From NCBI GenBank assembly GCA_035222895.1, contig JAVYIG010002370.1, positions 186,001-250,000 of the forward strand: 64,000 bases of DNA, written 5' to 3'. Shown in pieces: positions 1 to 10,409 of this stretch (the first letter of the stretch is position 1; each line of letters begins with the position of its first letter). Source of the stretch: Strongylocentrotus droebachiensis. Taxonomy: Eukaryota; Echinodermata; Echinoidea; Camarodonta; Strongylocentrotidae. The notes beneath the pieces were generated by a model. The model was not told the origin of the DNA and did not search any database. It worked only from the letters and a program-made list of their open reading frames with translations. Made by a program: the position numbers and the translations under genes.

Positions 1-1009
1 ATGGAGAAATAAGTATTTTGGGACAATTCATAGTTTTTGACAATTTGTAAAAATTCACATGTTTAGCTCAAAAATATTATGCACATTATCCCTAAAGCTG
101 TCTAATGGGATATCGCTTCGAAGGAAATTTAATTATCTTTCACAAGACAACTCCCACATTGTAAAATGAGATTCTGTTAAAAAGTTTTTTCCAAAATAGT
201 ACAACAGTAGTTATGCATGGCGGCCATTTTGAATAATGGCTGCAATATTTTTAGCAGCATATTTTCAAGGTAGTCCATCCAGATATTGTGCATCGAGGTC
301 ACCTGAAGACGATAATACCGAACAACTTTAACAACTCCCCATGTATCGAGTAAAAAAAGAGTAAAGTGTGCCTTACCATGAAAATAATATGGGACCTCGG
401 TTTTTTCTTCTCTTTCTTGTAGAAAAATAACAGGATGCAGAAATAGCGCAAAAATAATTTGGTTATAATGGATGATTGCAGAAACAACGTTTCAAATAAA
501 CATAATATATATCAAAGTACATCGGGAATCACGTAGGCTAATGGAATCAAGTTAATTCGTGAACAGGAAGCTAAAATTATGATGATGGTAAAAGCAATGC
601 ATTAAACCAGACTGTCCAATCAAACAATTATTATTGAGACTTTTGTTTAATTTGAATAACTGTACTGGAGCACTGTGGTATATTGGTGAGGGTTGTCGAT
701 CCTCCCCCGGCGGTGCTTACAGGCTTCGACAAGGTGTTTTGCCCGCGTTCGTCCCTCAATAAATCCATTTATTGCAGGGCCATCAGGAACTGCATTATTT
801 ATACTGATATGGCTATCCTGGATAAATAAAATCGAATTATTATTGATTTCATTAAACTTGAGATGTACATATGATATGTTTCGAATCGGGGTCCCTCTAA
901 ATCATTATGCGAACACACAGAGCTGACGGACTAAGTACCGCTAGACCAAATCACATTTTCTATGTTACAGACTTCATTTCCTATTGCTTTCAATATTGAA
1001 CAGCGTCTA
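1..1009. other. No recognisable gene or repeat
   Basis: AT-rich sequence with short open frames only, lacking any family resemblance or paired splice sites that I can support. Confidence 0.5.
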
Positions 1010-2060
1010 TGGAGTAGCTTCTCTCCTCGGTCGGTGTGCCTTGTGAGATACACTTTCGTTTCTGCTCAAAAGCAATCAGCTATGAAGATCAACCAGTGCA
1101 CATTAACAATGGATGCCAAATTTATGTATTGACACAAATATCGGGACACACAGTTGCATAAATCATTTCAAAATATGTATATATAATTATGTGACGGTTG
1201 CTCTATGGAAGAAATGTAGCCCTAGTAAAGATAATGGTAATTTTCTACCATAGGTTGGGATTGGTTTTTCTGCACTTTTAACAAAGTAACATTTTAATAT
1301 AGTAATACACTTGCGTGTATACAGTATACACAATACTCTTTAGAAAAGAGAGTCACAAACATTTCCATGATATGGATATACTAGGCAAGCTATCTGATCT
1401 GGCAATGGTAGTAAAAGCTAAGACAATACGCCACTTGATCTACATGCATTCCTGTTTTAATACTAAGTACATGTAATTTCATATGGTGGATATAAACATG
1501 TAACTTTAATCCGTTTAAACCTTAGCCATAGCACTATATAAAGATAGCCCACGTTTGAAGAACCAAATGTCAACTTCTTCGTTCTGTGGAAAAATGTCAC
1601 TATTCTGTTTAAATAACCCAGAATACTGTCATTTTAATAGCAGTTCCTTATTTTGACTATAGGAATTTATTCATTTCGTTGAGTCATTTTGTTACAGAAT
1701 GGCAAAAAGAAAAGTTCAAGTTAGGCGCTCCATTCATCAGTGGAGAAAGTTCAAACAAGATATTAATGCGAGACAAACTAATATCACTAGCGATATCATT
1801 TTCGATACTTCACCGCAATGAGTAATATATTTAGCATTAAGATGAATACGGACTGACTTAAATGTCTATAAAATGTCATTGCTTATTGGATTCATGTTTT
1901 CTAACCCCTAGCCATCCCCCGGTTTAAAGTCTTAGTCGATAGAAAGTATATACATTTCTCCAATGTCTTCTTCTAACTCAATGAGTTAATCAGAAGAAGT
2001 TGAGCTCCTTTGATCACATTATATTTTACTTTGCATTCTCAGGTTGTATTTCCTGATATG
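1010..2060. repeat. Block duplication, copy A (uninterrupted)
   Basis: Parts of this stretch recur in the same order at 3240-3610, 5650-6040 and 8967-9240. Shared markers include agcaatcagctatgaagatc (1073 and 3303), ttgatctacatgcattcctg-like sequence (1436 and 5704) and tcatgttttctaacccctag-like sequence (1893 and 9040). No coding potential seen. Copy A lacks the Harbinger element and serves as the empty site. Confidence 0.8.
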
Positions 2061-3000
2061 TCTGGGGGTCTTCCTACACCTTGCAAGCACATACAGACAA
2101 TCATATCCTTAATGTCGAAACACCTTTGTGAATATCACATTTGGAACTCGTTTTTTCTATGATTCATGTATCAAAATCAATCACCCTTGACGTTTCATAG
2201 AGTTTCTCCTTTTTTCACTGTACTTGACCTCGTTCATGACAATGAATTGTGAAAACCATGCAAAAGTCTACTGCTATTCAAGCACATTTAGAAAAGAGGA
2301 ACAGGGCAACTTAAAAAAACAACGTTTATTTTCGTTTCTAGTTCCTTTTATTTATCATTAATTTCAAAAGTGCATGTACTTTAAAATGGAAAGATATATC
2401 ACAAATACTTCACAAAACATTTAGAATGGAATGAAACAGGGAAAAGTCTGTCATTACCTCCTCTCCCTTTTAAAATATGGCTTAAATCAAAATCAAATCT
2501 ACATTCATATGGGAGGAACTTATTATCAGGAAATCTCTGAAAAATATAAATTGTGCAATATTTGAACATACTTGGTAAAATTGGATTCATTACCTGCACT
2601 CCTCCCTCTCTCATGTCTGTCAATACACATCCGTCTTACTCCCTTCCTCACTATATGCGTAAAGTTTGCCCAAAATGGATTTCTATAAGATTCGTCTTAT
2701 TTTATCATGTTTAATTGATCGATTGGTTGGGGGATAAGAAACAGAATAAAGTCATTAGTGAAAAAAGAAGAGATTTGGATTCATCAGACAGAAAGAGATT
2801 AAGAGATTTAAGATAAAACTTGAAATAATCAGAGGATAATAAGAAGAAGGGTGCCAATGTACATGATATGCACACAAAAAATTGTTTTATTAAAGTCAAA
2901 TGAGGAAAAAGCTACGAAACTTAGCAGAGATAGCATTTAGTTTGGACTAATTAAGTGAGGTTACAATATAGCTAATGATGTAACATAACGTATATATCTG
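2061..3000. other. No recognisable gene
   Basis: AT-rich, no convincing coding frame and no obvious duplicate elsewhere in the window. Confidence 0.45.
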
Positions 3001-3275
3001 TTATGAATGACTTAAGTCTTTGTGCATTTCTTCTGAGTTGTTAATATTGAATCTTTATGATCAAAATAATGTTGCATTCAGTCGACTTGTGGATGAGTTA
3101 GAGTCTCCCTTCTTTCATGACCTGTATGACCATCTTTTATGAATGACTTAAATCTTTGTGCATTCCTTCGTATTTGTTAATGTTGAAACTTTATTATCAT
3201 AACAATGTTGCATTCAGTCGACTTGTGGATAAAACTAGAAGCTCCCCTCTTTCATTGCGTCAGTCGATGTGACCT
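3001..3275. repeat. Tandem duplication of about 137 bp
   Basis: Two units starting ttatgaatgactta at about 3001 and 3138 share gttgcattcagtcgacttgt (3071 and 3207). Units differ at scattered positions. Confidence 0.85.
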
Positions 3276-3613
3276 TTAAGATACCCTTTTTTTCTGCTCA
3301 AAAGCAATCAGCTATGAAGATCAACCAGTGCACATTACCAATGAGTGCCAAATGTATGCAATAACAAATACATCTTGACAAAAAGTTGTATAAATCATTT
3401 CAAAATATGTACAGATCATTGGTGATGTTTGCACTACGCTAAAAATGTTAGCCTGGTAAATATATTGGTAATGTTCTACCATATATATAGGGATTTGATT
3501 TTCTGCTATTCTAACAAAATAATATTCTAATATTGTAACTAACTTAAAAGTATGAAGTATACAAATTACTCTATAGAGAAGAGAGACACAAACATTCCAA
3601 TGATATGGTCGTG

Positions 3614-3860
3614 GTTCTCTCCCCGACACGGCACTAATGTCCGTTGGTAAGGCATTAATCTACAGTTGCCAGTCAATACTATACAGAGAAATGGGGACCT
3701 AGTAGGATGACGAAAGCATTTGTGATAGTAATTGCCTATGCCCTTACTGTGAACATATGGTAGGAATACTCCATAGGGAGTGGAGATGGTGCACATTGTG
3801 CGTGATAAACCCGATGATCGACGATATACCGTATTTAGCGCTATGTGAAATCAAATTATT
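3614..3860 (+). repeat. SINE fragment (tRNA-derived family, body and tail)
   Basis: ccccgacacggcactaatgt followed by a body with gggagtggagatggtgcaca resembles the body of the SINE at 56932-57190 (cccgacacggcacttatatc, gggagtggaaaatgtgcata). The tRNA-like head is missing, so the copy is 5' truncated. Confidence 0.6.
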
Positions 3861-4218
3861 ATTGTTATTCAGTTCAATTCAGTTTATTCAATTCCATCTT
3901 TGAAAACATTTTTACAAAGGTAAAGACATGCAATGCCATGTAAAATATAATACATAAATTGGAGTAACATATACATGTACCATGAATTAATACAAAACAG
4001 AATAAAGCACAGCTGTAAAAAAAAAAAAAAATTGTCTGGACAGCTTCCTATCAAATTAGATTTAATAAATATAGTATTAAGAAACAAGGAGCAAGAAAAG
4101 TTTCGGATAGTATCTTTAAAGATTGCATAACGACCGGCACAAGCCCAGTACACAAAATACAACATGATATGATGCAAAAGTAAGAAGTTAGCAAAAAATG
4201 AATGTGAGGGGAAAAGAA

Positions 4219-4220
<2 letters not shown>

Positions 4221-4249
<29 letters not shown>
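4221..4249. repeat. (AG)n microsatellite
   Basis: About 14 uninterrupted AG units. Confidence 0.97.
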
Positions 4250-4253
<4 letters not shown>

Positions 4254-4722
4254 CAAAACTGGATAAATATACTCAGTAAGAGTCATGCGCAATCAAGAAA
4301 CTTTTGAGAGTGTTTGTACAATTCAATTTCTTTACAACATCAATAATTTCATTTCCAGATACAGCTTTAGAATATACAGAATTGGGATTTTGCTTTATCA
4401 AGAATTTGGTCTCAAAGTCCTCAGCGTTTAGATAAGGACTTTTTAAAAGACATACCAATATTTACCAAAATATTGTTAAACTGATTGGCAATATCTTGAG
4501 AATTAGATATTTGTTAACATATATACAAACACATATATAAATATATTTATAAAGCGCCTGTACATAAACATGCTCAAAGCGCTTTACAGTACATTATTAA
4601 AAAAACATAATAATTATTTGGCTCTCCAAGTGCATACACTGTAAATATGTTGTGTAAAGCTGTGTAAAGTAATTCAAAAAAGCTGTTAACCACATGTCCC
4701 ATGCCTGGTTCATACAGTACAC

Positions 4723-5518
4723 AAACTCGTTCACATTCCACACAACTCCACACAACGCCTTGTAAAAAAATTACGATTACAAAGAAAACAAATAAGTTTT
4801 GAGATTTCTCTTAAATGATGCGACTGAGGTGCAGGAACGGATGCCTAATGGGAGACTATTCGAAATAGTCGGACCAGAAAAAGTTATATTTTGTTGACCC
4901 TTCTTCGAATTGATGCGGAGGATTTACAGAAGAAGAGGTTCTTGCATTTGAAAAAATACGGGTTGCACGATTCTGGATTCATTGAAGTCTATCGATATCC
5001 GAAACATTAATATTAATCAAGAGAGAATTGACATTATCAAGACGGCTTAAAACAAGAGAGCGAATAGCGTGGTGGCATGCTCCATCAGTTAACATCCTTC
5101 TGACCCTACATATGTTATACGAACTCGTTCATATTCCACACAACTCCACACAACGCCTTGTAAAAAAATTACAATTACAAAGAAAACAAATACGTTTTGA
5201 GATTTCTCTTAAATGATGCGACTGAGGTGCAGGAACGGATGCCTAATGGGGGACTATTCGAAATAGTCGGACCAGAAAAAGTTATATTTTGTTGACCCTT
5301 CTTCGAATTGATGCGGGGGATTTACGGAAGAAGAGGTTCTTGCATTTGAAAAAATACGGGTTGCACGATTCTGGATTCATTGAAGTCTATCGATATCCGA
5401 AACATTAATATTAATCAAGAGAGAATTGACATTATCAAGACGGCTTAAAACAAGAGAGTGAATAGCGTGGTGGCATGCTCCATCAGTTAACATCCTTCTG
5501 ACCCTACATATGTTATAC
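4723..5518. repeat. Tandem duplication of about 397 bp
   Basis: Two units (about 4723-5119 and 5120-5518) begin aactcgttcacattcc or aactcgttcatattcc and both end near ccctacatatgttatac. Few differences, so recent. No coding signal. Confidence 0.9.
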
Positions 5519-6560
5519 AAATGAAAATGTAATGACTTACACAGTGAAGTAACCTGTTGAGACATGGTCAAAGAAGAGTCAAGTACAACACCTAGAGTTC
5601 TGACCAGTTATGAAATTAGGTAAGGCATTGTGAGATTTGCCCCGGATCTTTTAGGGAAGCTATCTTATCTAGAATTGGTAGTTATAGCTAAGACAATGAG
5701 CAACTTGATCTACATGTACTCCTGTTGAGGCAAAGAGCATTAATGTTGTAATACTAAGTACATGTATTTTCGATTGGCGGATGTACATGTAACACTTATC
5801 CTTCATTAGCTTTAGCTAAAGCACCCTAAACTAACTAGGTCAAGTAAGCGCACACGTGAAGCACCAAATGTCAACTTCTTCGTTCTATGGAAAATTGTCA
5901 CAATTCTGTAATTAGCCAAATTCTTGTCATTTAAAAAAGCAGTTCCTTACTTTGGCTTTAAGAATTGATGCATTTCGTTGAATAATTTTTTAAAGAATGA
6001 CGATAATTCTCGAGGAATAAGGAAGTTGAAGTTACGCAATCCTTAATGCGGTGGTCACATCCCGCCGTACTTGCAAGTGCGTGCTGTCTACGTGCAAACA
6101 CGTGGGCAAAATTTGGGTGGTGAGTACCGCCTCCGTACGGATTTGGGAACACGCAGACACACCGTAGCGCTCTTAGTGCATGATGAACTTTCGCTGCGTT
6201 CGGGCTACCGATTTACCCCCTCCCCCCCCCCCCCCCCCCCCCCCAGTGCGCGTGACGTGCGTGCCCGGTACCGCCAACGAGCGCACAACGCACTGACTCC
6301 GTGCGTTTTTAAATTTGTTTCCCACGATCACTTGCTCTACGGAAGGCGCACTTAGCACGTGCGTGCTGCGCACGTGATAAGTGCGTGGTCCGTGCTTACT
6401 CGCTACTTCCCCAGTTCAACTGTCTAATGAGCACGCAGAACTCACGTAGACCGTACCGAGTAAGCACGTGCTCCGCACTTACAACGCACGTTGTGCGCAC
6501 TGATTTATGCAGTATACAAAAGCCGAGCCGACGGAAGAGTGCCAACATTTCGTCTCCAAG

Positions 6561-6791
6561 ATGGCGCCGAAGAAGACACAGAATAAGGGGTCAGCTGCAT
6601 CTGCAGCTCAAAAGGCAGCGGATAAGAAGGCCAGAGAGGCCCAACAGAAATGTTTATGGACTACAGTGTTAACTTTTTTTTTCGTTGCTCATGTTGAAAT
6701 GTTCTTGTTCTTATGCTATTATTACTTAATACTTATTAGTTGTATTATTGAGTATAATAAAGAACTGGTTTGCCTTAAAAGTCCTCCTTGA
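6561..6791 (+). pseudogene. Lys/Ala-rich open frame inside the Harbinger element
   Basis: ATG at 6561 opens MAPKKTQNKGSAASAAQKAA and a basic run, then the frame turns hydrophobic with no resemblance to a known domain. Autonomous Harbingers carry a second, Myb/SANT-like gene; this could be its truncated start, convergent with the transposase. No SANT motif is seen, so this is inference. Confidence 0.35.
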
Positions 6792-6888
6792 TTTGTACTT
6801 TCAACAAATGTCAGAGCTCAAGATTACATGGTGCATGGGGCAAAGTGATAACAAAAACCTTCCCCCCCCCCAAAAAAAAAAAAAAAAA

Positions 6889-6897
6889 AAATACATA

Positions 6898-6930
<33 letters not shown>
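6889..6930. repeat. Homopolymer and (TA)n tract
   Basis: An A run, then about 14 TA units. Confidence 0.95.
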
Positions 6931-6933
<3 letters not shown>

Positions 6934-7269
6934 AATCAGTAATTTTGCAAACTGTATTAAAGTTTATTATAACCATTTGTTAAAAATTACCGGGGGGGGG
7001 GGGGTGAAAGTAAGAGGTGAGACCGGAACCATTCTGGTATAAAATATTAAAGTTAAGGTTGATTTTAAATTAGAACAAAACAAAAAACATTTCATTATTA
7101 TGTTTGACTTCTACATGTTTATTCACACATAAATACATAAAATTAAATCATGATTTCATGGAATGTCCCCAGAGTTCTTTAAAATCATGAGTGTCTGTAG
7201 AGTTCATAGAATGTCTCCAGAGTTCATAAAATTAAATCATGAGTATCATGAGTTCATGTGTTCAAACAA

Positions 7270-8525
7270 CCCGATCTTGCCATGGTAGGCGGCCAAGTGG
7301 GGAACCGTAATAGTCCGCTAGATAGTTTCTCAGGGTTTTCCCTTCCCTTCAAGCCCGTTGGCCGACCATCTGGTTGGGTTCGGGCATCTGCACATCCTCC
7401 CTCCAGGCCCCGGGGACCACGTTGCCATCCTCATCCTCGCGGTCCAAATTAAGGTCTTGTAGTCCGGGCCGGCGCTTTCGCAGCCGATTGTGAAGGTTGA
7501 GGCAGCCCAACACAACGTAAATCACCCTGCCAGGCTCCAACTGCAGGGTGGTGGTAGGCACCGCCACCGGTGAGCCAATATCCCGAAGCCGTTCTCCACA
7601 ACCCGACGGGCCCGAGAGATCACTCTCTCTTTGTGGGTCATGGCACGGCGACTGTATGGCTTGTGTCCTGTGTGGAGGGCATGTTGAACATCTTCTCCTT
7701 ATATTCCTTGTAGATGGCGGTGCAGACCTCTGGCACGAACGTGGATATGTTGTTGTGTGCCACTGCCCGGAAGTCGTAGGCAAGGGACCTGTAGCTGTTC
7801 CCCGTCACCAAGAAGCGAAGGGTGATGGCCAGCTTCATGCCAGGCTCAAGAGGGCGGCGACTCCTGAAACATAAAATGTATTAATAGCGTTTGGGTGGCC
7901 CATAAAGAGTGCTACACAAAATGACCTTAATTACAAATACATGAATGCCTTAATACAATTATTGTTTATAATATTTGATAGAAAAACACTTCAAGTTTTA
8001 TTTGCCACCAAAATCATAAATTTACATGAAGGCGTTCTGATTCTATTGCCATTTTACTGAAAAGTTGTGATTTGCAAAATTTGCTCCTTTTGTCAGAGAT
8101 TTATTCTTAAATGAGCGACGGGAAGCTTCCAATAGAAATAAGACAACATTTTAAAGCAAATACAAAGCAAAACCAAGAATTTGTTATGGCAGAAATGAAG
8201 ACACACACCTTGGGCACTTGGTGATTCGAGGGGTCACTCGGAGCAGGAGGTCGGCGAAGAGATTGGGGTCCATTCGGATGAATCCGACATAGTCCCCCCG
8301 CGATTCACGCTCTAGCTCTTGGAACAACGTTTCGTACTGCCCGAAAAGCCTCCTCCTCTCGATCCATGGGCGAACCCACCATCTCCTGCGTGGGCGTCAC
8401 TAGCTGTTACCTCTCTCTCTCTCCCGTATCAAGGCAAGTAATACCACGTCGTGCTCATGCGCTGCCACTTGAAGGTGTTCTTGCAGCATCAGAACCCGGA
8501 GTCTCTGCGGTGGAATGGGCGGCAT
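7270..8525 (-). pseudogene. Harbinger (HARBI1-like) transposase, frameshifted and internally deleted
   Basis: DDE transposase of the PIF/Harbinger superfamily. Reading from 8525: MPPIPPQRLRVLML start, then (other frame) RRWWVRPWIERRRLFGQYET and LFADLLLRVTPRITKCPR ending at a possible donor near 8209. An acceptor-like site near 7874 is followed by PGMKLAITLRFLVTGNSYRS and NISTFVPEVCTAIYKEYK. The C-terminal part has VISRARRVVENGFGILAHRW, LGCLNLHNRLR and LRNYLADYYG. The stretch that should carry the central catalytic segment is missing near 7640, and several frame changes and stops occur. Inactive. Confidence 0.88.
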
Positions 8526-9939
8526 CTTCAGGCAGCAGCAGCTGGGACTTCTAGAGAAAATGGGAATGTCGTCCTATATACTCCGACATACCCCGACTCA
8601 CCGAGTTCATCGCACGTGCACGCACTTACAACGTGCGAGTGAGTAAGGACACCGTACGTGAGCAGCACGTGTAAGTACGGCCTCCGTAAGATAACGTGGC
8701 AACCGCACGGAGACCGTACGTTGTAAGCACGTTGTAAGCACGTACAACGCACTTACCACGTGCGCAACGTACGATGCACGCAACCGCTCACGGCCAGGCG
8801 TGGCGTGCGGGCCACGTACTTACACCGTGCGTGTGACGTGCTTTGCCGGTACTCCGTCCCTGCCTTTGCCACTCCCTCCCTACGTTTTCAGAAAACGTGG
8901 CGGCCGTGGCCTCCCCAAAAACCGTACGGACTAAAAACACGCACGGTGGGATGTGACCAACGCTAAAATCAGTGGAGAATTCAAACGAGATGAAACCGGA
9001 CTGACTAAAATGTCTTTAAAGTTTCATTGCTGATTTGATTCATGTTTTCCAACCCCTAGCCATCCCCTAAATAGCAGTCTAAGCCGATAGAATGTTTATA
9101 TTTCCCCCTGTGGTCATCTTCTCACTTAATGAGTTACTATATCTGAAGAAATTGTGCTCCTTTTTGTTCCAATTTTAATTGACTTCGAATTTGTAAAGAA
9201 CGTATTTCCTGAGGCGTTTGTTGTTTCCTACACCTAGGTTTCATACATTCGATGAAAAATTTAGTTGGAGGCGATTGAGAGCATTTCGATTAAATATCAA
9301 TGTTTTCAATGCACAACACACACGAACAAACATACAAACAAGCAAACTCACACACAAGCACAAGAAGAAGAAAAAATGTGCACCTATTCCTATGGTATGA
9401 ACCAAAGATTTGCATATATGCATGAAATTATCATTGTGTTGAGTTAAAAGGTGGCTGAAAAGGTTCCTAACATCCCTCCACTGTTGTGATATCTTACCTT
9501 TACTCTGTGAAAGACTTGTAGCATTTAAATGATGGAAACTAAGCTTCAACGCAGCTATCCGTCATGACTTTATATGGCAGAAAGTCACCTGTACAGTTCT
9601 TCAAAAACACAACCTGATCTCGAATCGGGCCACGAGGTGAGTGATGTCTAGGTGGCAATTCTTTGATATTATGGTACATTGCACGCATGGTGCACAAGAT
9701 CAATACATTTTAGCACATGTACTACGGCGTTCAAATAGAGGAAACTGATCGAATAAGGTAACCCTTTTTCGTTGTTGTGTCACAAAGAGAATGTATTTGA
9801 CCACAAACAAATAAATGAAAATTCAAATATATTTATTTGATACAGTTTATTATTTTTCAAGGCTGAAATAAATTAAATTTACAATTCAAGAGCAAAACCT
9901 TATATCTGATTAACTGCTCTATCGAATTCCATACACGTA

Positions 9940-10405
9940 CTCTAAAAAATATTGGGCAAAAAATGGCCCAATTTTTACCCAACATGAGGGCGATTATTTG
10001 CATGATTTACCCAGTGTTGGATAAAATGAAAATCCCCATCTTTTAACCAACAAAAATTTACCCAATCAGAAATGCACCCAATTTTCACCATAATGTGTAG
10101 CATATTACACACTAGCTGGGCAAATAAGTTGGACAAAATATTATATATATCATATATGAAAGGACATTAGTGCCGCGGCGGAACTCATACCGCGGACCTT
10201 GTGATCCACAGTCCTGTGACATATCCACTCGACCGCGACAACTCTAATATAAGAACAGAACCCTATTAATGCATAATTTGCCCGACTTACGTTTGCCCAG
10301 TTACATCTGCCCAACTAATTTTGAACATTTAATTGGGTAACTATACATGTAGTAAATGGTTGGTAGAAAATAACCCAATTGTTGGCCATGAAAAATTGCC
10401 CAACT
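9940..10405. repeat. Degenerate ACCCAA/TTGGGTA-rich repeat, left of LINE
   Basis: Repeated short motifs such as tttacccaa, ttgcccaac and ttgggtaa recur about every 20-40 bp in mixed spacing. The same style of sequence, including cccagttacatctgcccaac-like text (about 10297 and 13862), reappears at 13180-13890 beyond the LINE. Confidence 0.65.
10157..10245 (-). repeat. tRNA-derived SINE head (minus strand)
   Basis: The complement reads gcggtcgagtggatatgt (A-box-like) then acaaggtccgcggtatgagt (B-box-like) and gccgcggcactaatgtcct. It closely resembles the SINE at 35861. Not a functional tRNA, as no clover-leaf can be closed. Confidence 0.7.
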
Positions 10406-10409
10406 TTAA

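Larger units (their letters stand above)
6049..8966 (-). mobile_element. PIF/Harbinger DNA transposon, defective copy
   Basis: Terminal inverted repeats share the core GGTCACATCCC (left 6054-6064, right complement at about 8951-8961), with TAA at both outer borders as a likely 3-bp target duplication. The interior holds a broken Harbinger transposase (minus), a short Lys/Ala-rich open frame (plus), and subterminal zones (6050-6530, 8580-8960) crowded with cgtacg, gcacgt and acttac motifs. The same flanking sequence without the element occurs in block copy A near 1730, marking the insertion point. Confidence 0.88.
3240..9240. repeat. Block duplication, copy B (split by insertions)
   Basis: Pieces 3240-3610, 5650-6040 and 8967-9240 match copy A in order and orientation. 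The gaps hold a SINE tail, AG repeats and a 397-bp tandem duplication (3614-5640), and the Harbinger element (6049-8966). The identity is clear by eye but imperfect, so the duplication is not very recent. Confidence 0.75.

Noticed and set aside
6173..6373. Gly- and Pro-rich open frames on both strands
   Set aside because: They translate a C homopolymer inside the Harbinger end and are not proteins.
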